Origin: an uncultured Flavobacteriaceae bacterium
Lineage (GTDB): Bacteria > Bacteroidota > Bacteroidia > Flavobacteriales > Flavobacteriaceae
DNA: 64,000 nucleotides
NCBI GenBank assembly: GCA_947502635.1
Contig: CANNAN010000004.1
Location: 372,001 to 436,000 of the forward strand
Direction of reading: 5' to 3'
How positions within the stretch are numbered: the stretch's first letter is position 1; the number at the start of each line of letters is the position of its first letter. This document shows, in pieces, positions 1 to 7,505 of this stretch. The notes under the pieces are model-generated. The model ran no database searches and was not told where the DNA came from. It worked only from the letters and a program-made list of their open reading frames with translations. Both the position numbers and the translations under genes were made by a program.

Positions 1-560
1 TGGTAGTCATCTTTTGGTTTTCTATGGTGCAATTTCCTTGCTATTGTAGAGTTAGCACCATCTGCACCAACAATTAGTTTTGTTTTAAGGGAAAAGGTTT
101 TCTTTGCATCTTTTAATTGTACTAAAGCCGAGTGAGAAGAAATCGAATAACTTATAACGCGTGTACCTTGTATATAGGATGCGCCAGCTTTTTTTGCTGC
201 TTCAAAAATCCAATTATCTAGTTCCAATCGAGGAATGATTCTGGCATGAAAAGGAAGACTATCTGGTTTCGAAAGATTAATAAAAGCATTACTATTTTTT
301 AAAAACAAGCCTACCCTTTTTATCTCATTTGCTTTTTTGAATTTTTGGGTTCCTGTAATGCCCATTTTTTCTAATTCTGCAAGCGCTATCGGACTCACCC
401 CATCACCACAAATTTTATCCCTTGGAAAAACACAGGCTTCCACTACAATGACTTTAATTCCTTTTGAAGCCAAATGATAAGCTAATCCACTTCCTGCAGG
501 TCCGCCGCCAACAATAAGCACATCACAATCATAATCTATTTTTGGTTTAACTGTTATCAT
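1..560 (-). CDS. FAD-dependent oxidoreductase, geranylgeranyl-reductase-like (partial, C-terminus outside window)
   Basis: The ATG lies at 560 on the minus strand and the frame stays open to base 1, so about 186 residues are visible and the C-terminus is missing. Near the N-terminus (residues about 14-19) is the dinucleotide-binding GGGPAG motif, followed at about 50 by the ICGDGVSP stretch typical of geranylgeranyl reductase/halogenase-type flavoproteins, and further on by a VGADGANS motif that contacts FAD. Members of this family saturate double bonds of geranylgeranyl chains or oxidise similar hydrophobic substrates. It starts 4 bp after the stop of the polyprenyl synthase gene and is therefore probably the last visible gene of the operon starting at 4948. 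Pairing with a prenyl diphosphate synthase favours an isoprenoid substrate (inference); a different substrate cannot be excluded from the part seen. Confidence 0.8.
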   Translation of the reverse strand, partial: MITVKPKIDYDCDVLIVGGGPAGSGLAYHLASKGIKVIVVEACVFPRDKICGDGVSPIALAELEKMGITGTQKFKKANEIKRVGLFLKNSNAFINLSKPDSLPFHARIIPRLELDNWIFEAAKKAGASYIQGTRVISYSISSHSALVQLKDAKKTFSLKTKLIVGADGANSTIARKLHHRKPKDDY

Positions 561-564
561 ATTT

Positions 565-1593
565 TTAATAGTCCCTATTAATCATATAAAGGATAATACT
601 TTCTATGAGTTTTTTATCTTTAGTTTCTGGTAGTCTGGAAAAGATCGTATAGAATTCCTTTAATGCGCCACCAGCTAAATATTTTGATGTTTTTTTTGCA
701 TAATCTATAGATTGATAATCTTTCATTAAATGCAAAATACGAATAGCGTCTTCTTGCTTTCTTTCTTTGATAGGTAATGAGAGAAATTTTTTGACCATTT
801 TAAACTCTGAAGCCTTGCAATTTTCTAACAGATGAATAAGCATGAGCGTTCTTTTTCCTTCGATAATATCACCACATATTTCTTTACCATATTTATCCTC
901 GTTAGCCACTAAATTCAATACGTCATCTTGTATTTGGAATGAGGTTCCCATAAAATAGCCTAATCGATTAAAAATATCAGGATTTATTTTACCCTTAGTT
1001 CCTATAATGGCACCAATTCTTATGGGATGGATACATGTATACCAACATGTTTTTTTAAGTATCATCTGTAAATAATCCTTTTCTTTTAAATTACAAACAT
1101 TGTCTTTTCTCCATCCTAATTCCATGGCTTGTCCTTCTACAGACTCTAAAACTAAATGTTGAATTTCTGAATAAATACTTAAGGATACTTTATCTCCTAA
1201 AGTTTGGCGGTTTTTTAACAAAGGCTGTAATGCCAAAGCTTGCATAGCATCTCCAATATTTATAGCAATGGCATTTGTATTCATTTCATGAAGCGTAGGT
1301 TTCCCTCTTCTTATATAACTTTCGTCCTCACAATCATCATGAACAAGAAAAGCATTGTGAAGTAACTCTAAGCAAATGGCAGAATTGCTAGCATCCTCCT
1401 TCTTGCCTCCATATGCTACACAAGCAGCTATACATAATCCTGGTCTAAAACCTTTGCCGCCTCGATTAGGATAATCTGAAATAAGATTATAAAGGTATTT
1501 TTTGGGTTCTTTGTCTGGAATATAATTATGAATACCTTTTAGCGTTTCTGCGCCATAATCGGCAAGCATAGATTTCATAAAAAGATCTTCCAT
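565..1593 (-). CDS. Polyprenyl (geranylgeranyl/farnesyl-type) diphosphate synthase
   Basis: This 342-residue protein has the usual length for a trans-isoprenyl diphosphate synthase, which condenses isopentenyl diphosphate onto an allylic diphosphate in the cytoplasm. The first aspartate-rich motif is visible as VHDDCEDESYIRRGKPTLH (about residues 84-102), with the arginines that bind pyrophosphate. The second motif reads QIQDDVLNL, so the last aspartate of the classical DDxxD is an asparagine. That variant is familiar from eukaryotic-type geranylgeranyl diphosphate synthases. Chain length cannot be decided by eye. The gene sits 3 bp after the phasin-like gene at 1597 and 4 bp before the reductase, so it is translated within the same operon as the Ig-like proteins. 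Confidence 0.9.
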   Translation of the reverse strand: MEDLFMKSMLADYGAETLKGIHNYIPDKEPKKYLYNLISDYPNRGGKGFRPGLCIAACVAYGGKKEDASNSAICLELLHNAFLVHDDCEDESYIRRGKPTLHEMNTNAIAINIGDAMQALALQPLLKNRQTLGDKVSLSIYSEIQHLVLESVEGQAMELGWRKDNVCNLKEKDYLQMILKKTCWYTCIHPIRIGAIIGTKGKINPDIFNRLGYFMGTSFQIQDDVLNLVANEDKYGKEICGDIIEGKRTLMLIHLLENCKASEFKMVKKFLSLPIKERKQEDAIRILHLMKDYQSIDYAKKTSKYLAGGALKEFYTIFSRLPETKDKKLIESIILYMINRDY

Positions 1594-1596
1594 CGT

Positions 1597-2286
1597 TTAT
1601 ATGACTTCGATTTTAAGAAGAACATTAATAATATTGTCATTGGCATCAGATATAAACGCATTATAATTTCCAGGTAATGCATTTTTAGGGAGTTTTAATT
1701 GAATACTAATTTCTTTTTCTTCCTTAGGTTTTAAATTAAAGTTTTTAGGAATGACTTTTAAAGCTCTTGAATTTATAATTCGGTTATTTGGTCCTATCAA
1801 ATGGGATTTTTGAAGCTTCATTTTTGTTAATTTTTCTGAATCCTCAAAAAGTGTAAATTTAAAAACTTCTAATTGTCCTGGTTTTAAGGGCTGTTCTGTT
1901 TCTAAAAGTGTTACTGTACTCTCCCTTTTTGTTTCTGAAACGGGTTTCTCTTTGGAATTGGTTTCTTTATCGACAGAAGATGCCAGATTACCAACTTGTT
2001 TTGAAATCGCTGAGAGTGCATCTAAAAAAAGATCTACAGCTTCATGCGTATCTCTTCTTATGCGATTCATTAAATCATCTGGATCACTCCTAATGTCCTC
2101 TACATCTATAATTTTTTTTTCAATTTTTTTTGCTGCTAATATTCCAGCTGCTATCTCCTCTTCAAGGACATTTACAGCAGAATTTACTACTTTCTGAGCA
2201 CCAGATAGTAGCTCTTCATTTTTTATAGCATTTAAAAAATCGTCGGTTAGTGTTTTTCTAAACGGCTCTTTTTTTTTATTGCTCAT
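1597..2286 (-). CDS. Hypothetical protein: helical phasin-like N-terminus plus C-terminal Ig-like beta domain
   Basis: The 229-residue protein has no signal peptide or membrane segment. Residues 1-105 are rich in Lys, Glu, Ala and Leu with heptad-like spacing and should form long amphipathic helices. A charged Ser/Thr/Glu linker follows (about 105-125). The last 100 residues look like an Ig-like sandwich of the kind found in NEW3 or CARDB-type domains, with the hallmark LKPKEEKEISIQLKLP and then LPGNY. It overlaps the upstream gene by 11 bp, which suggests translational coupling. Together with the 222- and 227-residue neighbours it forms a trio of the same architecture. A granule-coat or scaffold role is inference; I do not recognise a named family. 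Confidence 0.75.
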   Translation of the reverse strand: MSNKKKEPFRKTLTDDFLNAIKNEELLSGAQKVVNSAVNVLEEEIAAGILAAKKIEKKIIDVEDIRSDPDDLMNRIRRDTHEAVDLFLDALSAISKQVGNLASSVDKETNSKEKPVSETKRESTVTLLETEQPLKPGQLEVFKFTLFEDSEKLTKMKLQKSHLIGPNNRIINSRALKVIPKNFNLKPKEEKEISIQLKLPKNALPGNYNAFISDANDNIINVLLKIEVI

Positions 2287-2944
2287 CTGCCGAAGTTTTA
2301 ATAGGTTTTTTTATGACATTCAAATTAATAAGAAAATGAGCAGGTTCAAAACCTAATACTTGAACTTTACTTTGATAATTTCCAGGTTCTACCTTCGCTC
2401 CTATATTTACTTTTATTTTAATGGTTTGTGACTCGCCAGGATTTAGATTAAACGATTGTGGAGTAAATGTCGTTTTAAAATTATACGTATCATTAGGGTC
2501 ACCACTTTCTTTAATAAACTCGAAATTTTCCAAAGTACAAATGGCTTCCTCTTCTTTTGTATTATCTAATACAAACTGGAGCAGTGCGCTACTACCAATA
2601 AAAACAGTTTCTGTTAAAACAAAAGCAGGTTCAGTTATGTTTTCTTCTTGGGCAATATCATGGTCATTACTTGCTTCAAAATCACTATTTATAATTTTTT
2701 TAGAAAATTCAAAACCTAGATCAACCATATTTTTATAATGATTTAAATTAAGCTTAGCAAATGCTGTAAATGCTCCAGCAACTAGTTCTGGCTGAAACGG
2801 ATTGATCGTTTTTTTTTGCTTATTTGAATTACTTAATTGACTAACTAAATTGGATCCTTCTTTGAAATATTGTGTATTAATTTCTATCGTCTTTTTTAGA
2901 ATGCCTTCAAGATCTTTAGCAATATTATCTTGCTCTTGACTCAT
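2276..2944 (-). CDS. Hypothetical protein, phasin-like helical region plus Ig-like domain
   Basis: The 222 residues lack a signal peptide. The N-terminal half contains an amphipathic helical segment with HYKNMVDLGFEFSKKII at about residues 69-85, which resembles the repeating helices of phasins and other lipid-granule surface proteins (a resemblance by eye only). Residues about 105-210 form a predicted beta sandwich with LNPGESQTIKIKV followed by EPGNYQSKV, the same pattern as in the neighbouring genes. The gene starts 14 bp after the 227-residue gene and its end overlaps the next gene by 11 bp. It is a paralogue-like partner in the operon rather than a clear copy, because the N-terminal sequences differ. 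Confidence 0.75.
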   Translation of the reverse strand: MSQEQDNIAKDLEGILKKTIEINTQYFKEGSNLVSQLSNSNKQKKTINPFQPELVAGAFTAFAKLNLNHYKNMVDLGFEFSKKIINSDFEASNDHDIAQEENITEPAFVLTETVFIGSSALLQFVLDNTKEEEAICTLENFEFIKESGDPNDTYNFKTTFTPQSFNLNPGESQTIKIKVNIGAKVEPGNYQSKVQVLGFEPAHFLINLNVIKKPIKTSADEQ

Positions 2945-2958
2945 ATTATTATTTGATA

Positions 2959-3642
2959 TTAAGATTTATTTTGGAGTACATCTGGTCTAACATCAACCCC
3001 TTTTTTATGTGGATCACAATAAAAATGAGATTGCCAATTAAGCCATTTTTGCTTGTACTTTTTTTCATCATTTGGAGCAACCTCTGTTAGTCTTGAATTA
3101 TTTACGTGAAGTGTGAAACAGATGTTTTGATTGATTTCTTTCTCTCTTAAAACAATTTCCGTTACATATGTACTTCCTGTATTAAATTTATTTAAATCTA
3201 AGGACATTAAAACGCTTTCGCTTCTTCCTGGTTGTAAGGTTACAGATGCTTTATTCAAGATAGGTTGATTTGGTGCTATTGTACCATCATTATCCACTAA
3301 TTCTCGAACACCAACACGATATGTTTTTGTAGAAGAACAGTTGTTTTTTACCAAAATAGGAACAATAATGCGTTCGCCACTCATAGCCTGTCTGGAAATT
3401 GCAGAAATACAATGCGGAGGGCATTCTTGTTTAGGTGGACAACAGTTACTGTTTTTAGTATTTTGAAAAGAAGATAAGTTTAATGTTGGTATTTTCCCTT
3501 CTAAAACCGCATTATTCATGTTTGAAACTGTTTCAAACATATTTTCAACTAATGGTTTCATGGCATCAATAGATAACTTTGACATTTTCTGAAAGTTATC
3601 GGTAAGGGTTTTCTGTAAAGATGATTCACTTTGTTTTTCCAT
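2959..3642 (-). CDS. Hypothetical protein: helical N-terminus, Cys/Pro-rich hinge, Ig-like domain
   Basis: This 227-residue protein has three visible parts. Residues 1-60 are helical, with SLQKTLTDNF close to the RKTLTDDF start of the 229-residue neighbour. A hinge at about residues 67-78 reads CCPPKQECPPHC. From about 85 to 180 there is an Ig-like domain with VPILVKNN and LQPGRSESVLMSLDL. The tail is basic and aromatic. There is no signal peptide, so the four clustered cysteines are probably in the cytoplasm, where they could bind metal; this is inference. The start overlaps the upstream gene by 17 bp, a sign of coupled translation. Confidence 0.72.
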   Translation of the reverse strand: MEKQSESSLQKTLTDNFQKMSKLSIDAMKPLVENMFETVSNMNNAVLEGKIPTLNLSSFQNTKNSNCCPPKQECPPHCISAISRQAMSGERIIVPILVKNNCSSTKTYRVGVRELVDNDGTIAPNQPILNKASVTLQPGRSESVLMSLDLNKFNTGSTYVTEIVLREKEINQNICFTLHVNNSRLTEVAPNDEKKYKQKWLNWQSHFYCDPHKKGVDVRPDVLQNKS

Positions 3643-4429
3643 GGCCTCTCGTTTTATTTTGTTCTGTATGAGATTTTATAACTATAGAGATTTCTTTATT
3701 CCATAATCTAAAACTTCCATCATAATCATTCTTAGGGTCTGCATTTTTCGGAATTATAAAATTAACATGAAGCACCAAGCAATCTCCAGGTTGAACAATT
3801 TGACCAAATTCATCTACAGAAATAGAAATCCAGTCAATGAGATGGGTTTTAATATTTTTTGATACTTCATCTAGTGTAGACATCAAACCATCAACACCTT
3901 TTTCTCTAAAACCAATTCCAAAAGCTCTACATAATAAATCCATATCTAATAAGGCGCCATGCTTTAAAACAGGAACTTGAAAAGGGATATTTCCAGTATT
4001 AGTAAGTGTTAAAACGGCTGTATGTTTTTTACCAGGTGAACTGTCTAAAAATGTAAACTTATTAGGAAATATCTCAATATCTAATGTAGGTTGCACAATC
4101 ATTTTTACTTTATGCATTTCCTTACCTAACATCATATAGTTTTCATAGGTTCCTGGAGGTGTTGTTGAAGGGAGTTCATGATCTATAGCAGTTAACCTTT
4201 CTTCACCAGGATTTAACCTAATGGCTACTCTTATAAAATCGGCTCCTTTATTACTAAATCTTTTTTTGTTTTTATCTACAAGAGCTAAAGATTTTATCCG
4301 TAATACTTCTTTTTCTTTATTTACAAATTGTACATACCCTCTAAGGTCTCCAGGTGACCCATTAAGAATAATTTCTTTTTCTACAATTTTTATTTTTTCC
4401 TGAGAAGTTTCGGAAGTTATAGTAATCAT
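3626..4429 (-). CDS. Hypothetical protein with two tandem Ig-like domains
   Basis: The 267 residues are nearly all predicted beta strand. Two sandwiches can be outlined. Residues about 5-120 contain LNPGEERLTAIDHELP and then PPGTYENYM; residues about 120-250 contain LTLTNTGNIPFQVPV and VQPGDCLVLHVNFIIP. The pattern of a PG turn followed by a strand ending in PxxY recurs in the three following gene products, but here the helical N-terminal part is missing. No signal peptide is visible. It ends within the start of the next gene (17 bp overlap). A structural partner of the helix-containing proteins is the simplest reading. Confidence 0.7.
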   Translation of the reverse strand: MITITSETSQEKIKIVEKEIILNGSPGDLRGYVQFVNKEKEVLRIKSLALVDKNKKRFSNKGADFIRVAIRLNPGEERLTAIDHELPSTTPPGTYENYMMLGKEMHKVKMIVQPTLDIEIFPNKFTFLDSSPGKKHTAVLTLTNTGNIPFQVPVLKHGALLDMDLLCRAFGIGFREKGVDGLMSTLDEVSKNIKTHLIDWISISVDEFGQIVQPGDCLVLHVNFIIPKNADPKNDYDGSFRLWNKEISIVIKSHTEQNKTRGHGKTK

Positions 4430-4456
4430 AAAGCCTTAAATTTTTAGTACTATTTA

Positions 4457-4948
4457 TTATTTACTAGCAGAAGTCGTTCTCTTAGTTTTCGACTTAGGAA
4501 AAGGTCTGGTATCTGGTTCGCAACAATCGTCCTTGCATTGTTCTGCTTCATTAGGGACATAAGGCTCTGTTATAATTTGACTTTCTCCCCCCATACAGAC
4601 ACTCATTAATTCTACACCAAGTACTTTTAAACATACATTAGAATAATTTGGAATTCTTACCCGTACTTTCATTAAATCTTTAATATCTTTTAATGTAAAT
4701 CGAGGTAGGTTTAAAATTTCTATTTTACTGTCTGTACTTACTGGCTCTTTTGGATCGCCTGTTAACTTTAAAACATTATCAGTTGCTAAATTACCACTCA
4801 CTTTTGTTTCTATAGCGCCTCCATGAACAGCATTAAAAGCACCAGATAAACGTGTATCTAATCCGCCTTCAATATTGGAATCTATGTCAAATATTCCCTT
4901 CGGTTTTATATTGTGAGTAAAGTTTGTTGGAATTGATGGTACACTCAT
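4457..4948 (-). CDS. Hypothetical protein, first gene of the Ig-like/isoprenoid operon
   Basis: The 163-residue product has no signal peptide, no membrane helix and no family I can name. The N-terminal 100 residues alternate hydrophobic and polar residues with many Gly and Asn (GGLDTRLSGAFNAVHGG), as in a beta-rich or lipid-associated domain. The C-terminus carries a CKDDCCEP cysteine cluster and a Lys/Thr-rich basic tail. The gene is the first of the operon and follows a 507-bp gap that must contain the promoter. Cysteine clusters appear both here and in the 227-residue protein of the same operon, which may mean a shared metal or disulphide chemistry (inference). Confidence 0.65.
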   Translation of the reverse strand: MSVPSIPTNFTHNIKPKGIFDIDSNIEGGLDTRLSGAFNAVHGGAIETKVSGNLATDNVLKLTGDPKEPVSTDSKIEILNLPRFTLKDIKDLMKVRVRIPNYSNVCLKVLGVELMSVCMGGESQIITEPYVPNEAEQCKDDCCEPDTRPFPKSKTKRTTSASK

Positions 4949-5455
4949 AAGAAAGATATTATTTTGTAATAAATTTACAACAATAAATAAAAAAAACGAT
5001 ATTTTTTATAAATTATTTTATTTAAATCATTTGAAATTCAGGTATTTATGATATTTTCCCTAACTATTGCTTTTCTGAAAAGGTCAAAGGTTAATAACAT
5101 TGGTTAAATATCAATAGGGGTTTTTCCTGTTTTTAATAAGGGGTTTTCTTGTAAATTTTCAAATATTTACATCATTCTTTAATAGAATATTTTGTTGAAA
5201 AATAAAATGATAATTTAAAGCTGTATTTCTTTTGAAATAGCTTAGTTAATAATCCATTTTATATACATGACCGTCTCACTACTATCCTTTTGGCTACACT
5301 CAGCTTAGCTTTAAGTAAAATGTATACGCGCACTCAATCCCATTTGATAAATAAGTGCTTACGAGCCCTCTAAAAAGACTACATTTTTAAAGAAAATTTT
5401 GAAAATAGAAAAAGTAAGGATGCTTTCTATAAGTAAACTTTACTAAATAGATAAA
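4949..5455. promoter_or_regulatory. Intergenic region upstream of the Ig-like/isoprenoid operon
   Basis: No ORF with coding character is visible in these 507 bp. At 5113-5143 there is an AATAGGGG...TTTCCTG...AATAAGGGG sequence that resembles motifs upstream of other unexplained genes in the window (18816, 28419, 40768, 43116). The part from about 5230 to 5350 has a less AT-rich composition and may be a degraded repeat, but I could not match it to anything. No convincing -7/-33 pair was found. Confidence 0.35.
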
Positions 5456-5971
5456 TTACTGTTTTTTTACTTCGTCTGTAATCCATCCATAAACATCTCC
5501 TTTTCTTTGGGTTTTATAAAATAAATTGAAACGACCAAAAATTTTATTTTTTTGAATCGTATCAATTAAAATAGCTTCAAAGTACAAAGTACTCCCACGT
5601 GTATATTTAAATTTGATATCATTTAAAGCAGCTTGATTAGTATAGTCATTTGTTAATGTATCAAGAAAAAACCTTGTTTTATTTTCATCAATAACATCTT
5701 TTTTTGACAGTTCTTGAACTAAAATTTTAGAATCTCTATAATCTAAATCAAGAATAAATTTATTCTTAGAATTAAGCACTATTTTTTTAATGCCCAATGT
5801 CGCTGTGTCATTTACAATTTTAAAACGATACGTATTTAAAATAGTATCTACTTGTACTTGACTAGGAATTTCATGCGTTGTTTGCTTTTTAGTTTTTTTG
5901 GTTTGATCACAACCTAGCCATAGGAACATGACAGTAAAAAGCAGTAGTAATTTAATGTGGTTTTGATACAT
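5456..5971 (-). CDS. Putative lipoprotein of unknown function
   Basis: The 171-residue protein starts with a lipoprotein signal ending in LWLGC (Cys about residue 21), so it should be lipid-anchored in the envelope. The mature part begins with a Lys/Thr-rich linker and then predicted beta strands. The pattern (repeated IDT, KKIVLNSKNKF, TLYFEAILID) is reminiscent of small Bacteroidota lipoproteins such as the DUF4738 group, but I am not certain of the match. It is a single gene with no close partner. Confidence 0.65.
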   Translation of the reverse strand: MYQNHIKLLLLFTVMFLWLGCDQTKKTKKQTTHEIPSQVQVDTILNTYRFKIVNDTATLGIKKIVLNSKNKFILDLDYRDSKILVQELSKKDVIDENKTRFFLDTLTNDYTNQAALNDIKFKYTRGSTLYFEAILIDTIQKNKIFGRFNLFYKTQRKGDVYGWITDEVKKQ

Positions 5972-6011
5972 TAAAGTATGATAATTAAATATTTATAGAA
6001 TAATAAAACGA

Positions 6012-6061
6012 TGTCATTCCGAATGAAGAAGCATTTCATACTTCACTCAGCCGACATGACA
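6012..6061. repeat. REP-like intergenic palindromic element
   Basis: A TGTCAT at 6012-6017 and an ATGACA at 6056-6061 bracket a GC-richer stretch beginning with the GTCATTCCGAAT phrase. Short elements with this wording are common between genes in Flavobacteriia (recalled, not searched). Only one copy is present in this window, so repetition must be checked in the genome. Confidence 0.4.
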
Positions 6062-6164
6062 AAATACTAATTATTAGTAATATAAGCGATGCTTTATAAA
6101 TATATAAAAACAAGCAATCTTTATAATTTTATGCAATTTACTGTACATTATAGCACCTAAATAG

Positions 6165-7505
6165 TCACGGTTTTATAAATTGAGCAAGAAAATTACGGTT
6201 ATCCTCCTTCAATCTAACCTGTATTAGTAGCTCGTCATTTGTTGTTAATTTGGCAGAGGCATTCTTTAATAATTGGGAGTAGTCATTTTTAATCGGTAAT
6301 AAAGAAAATTCTAACGGGTTTTCTAAATATTTATTTATATCTATATGAGTATTTAATTTATACTTTATTTCTTTTAGTGTGCTAGAGTTAAACTGCTTTT
6401 TTGTAAAAATATTTAACGCGTTTTCTTGTCTTTGCGCATACATTTTATATAAAGGTATACTTGTAAAAAGAGTATCATTTTCAACAATTTGAACAGCATC
6501 ATTATTATAAAAATACGCATACAGGTTCGCATTGTTTCCTAATACAATAGCGACATGAGGTATATTGAGTTCTTGAACTGATTTTTTTTCTATTTTATTA
6601 AAATCATCATCGTACGCATAGGTGACAATAGTATCTGTTTTCTTATCAATAGCTTTTAAATCGACCACCACACTTCCGTTCCATTTATCTACAATAGAAT
6701 CAATCGATAGTTTTGTAAACTCATTAAATTTTTCCTTGTTTTTGTTTGATATAAGAGCTCTAAAAACAGGATGATTTCTATTTATTTTAGTCGCAAAAAA
6801 CCCAATTGAATTTTTGGAATACTCAGAATATGTGTCGGTTACAAATAGATCAGAAAATATTTTTCCCTTAATTTCAAAAAGTCCTTTTTTAAAATCTGCT
6901 TCTAAAAAATCAGCCTCTAAATTAGTATAAGTAATATCACTCTGTGAATTCGAAATTGACTTGAGAATATCATTGTCTTTTTTATAAAAACTAGTTTCTT
7001 TGAAAAGAGTTTGAATCGCAGTATTTACAGATACATCCTGCTGTTGTTTATACGCTATTAACACACGCCCGCCAGATATAGCTATAACGATTCTATTCTT
7101 ACTAAATAATTCCACGCTTTTATTTTCCAAAAGCTTAAACCCCTCTTGTAGCAAGTATTTTCTAAATTCTTCACCGTCTTTAAGTTCTATAATACTACTA
7201 TACCAAGCTCCTTTTAAACTAGACTTGTTGGTGAAAAACAACAAATTTCTTGGAACAACAATAGCTTTATTAAATGATGGGGTATCTGTTTTCTTTTTAG
7301 ATTTAAAGTTGATATATTTAAACGGGTTCTTAATAACATCAACCAACAAATGATGCTCTATTTGACGAAGATCAATTTGTACAATCTCGGTAGCGGTAAT
7401 TGGTACTTTATCCTCGATTATTAAAGCACGCTTATATCTAAAAAAATACAGTACTAATAACGCAATACTAATAGCGATAAAAAGATAAGCAAGCTTTTTT
7501 TTCAT
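6165..7505 (-). CDS. Hypothetical membrane-anchored protein
   Basis: This 446-residue protein has one N-terminal membrane helix (about residues 5-20, ending in an arginine/lysine stretch) and a large predicted periplasmic part. I do not recognise a family. It is the last gene of a three-gene operon and starts 1 bp after the DUF4836-like gene. Its body has the same style as that neighbour: repeated NKNKF or KEKFNEF segments and AIVVPRNLLFFTNK/IVIAISGGRVLIAY hydrophobic strands, suggesting that the two are distantly related and act together. No catalytic motif is visible. Confidence 0.65.
   Translation of the reverse strand: MKKKLAYLFIAISIALLVLYFFRYKRALIIEDKVPITATEIVQIDLRQIEHHLLVDVIKNPFKYINFKSKKKTDTPSFNKAIVVPRNLLFFTNKSSLKGAWYSSIIELKDGEEFRKYLLQEGFKLLENKSVELFSKNRIVIAISGGRVLIAYKQQQDVSVNTAIQTLFKETSFYKKDNDILKSISNSQSDITYTNLEADFLEADFKKGLFEIKGKIFSDLFVTDTYSEYSKNSIGFFATKINRNHPVFRALISNKNKEKFNEFTKLSIDSIVDKWNGSVVVDLKAIDKKTDTIVTYAYDDDFNKIEKKSVQELNIPHVAIVLGNNANLYAYFYNNDAVQIVENDTLFTSIPLYKMYAQRQENALNIFTKKQFNSSTLKEIKYKLNTHIDINKYLENPLEFSLLPIKNDYSQLLKNASAKLTTNDELLIQVRLKEDNRNFLAQFIKP

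Noticed and set aside
5230-5350. Less AT-rich patch that might be an insertion-sequence remnant
   Set aside because: No inverted repeats, target duplications or transposase fragments found.
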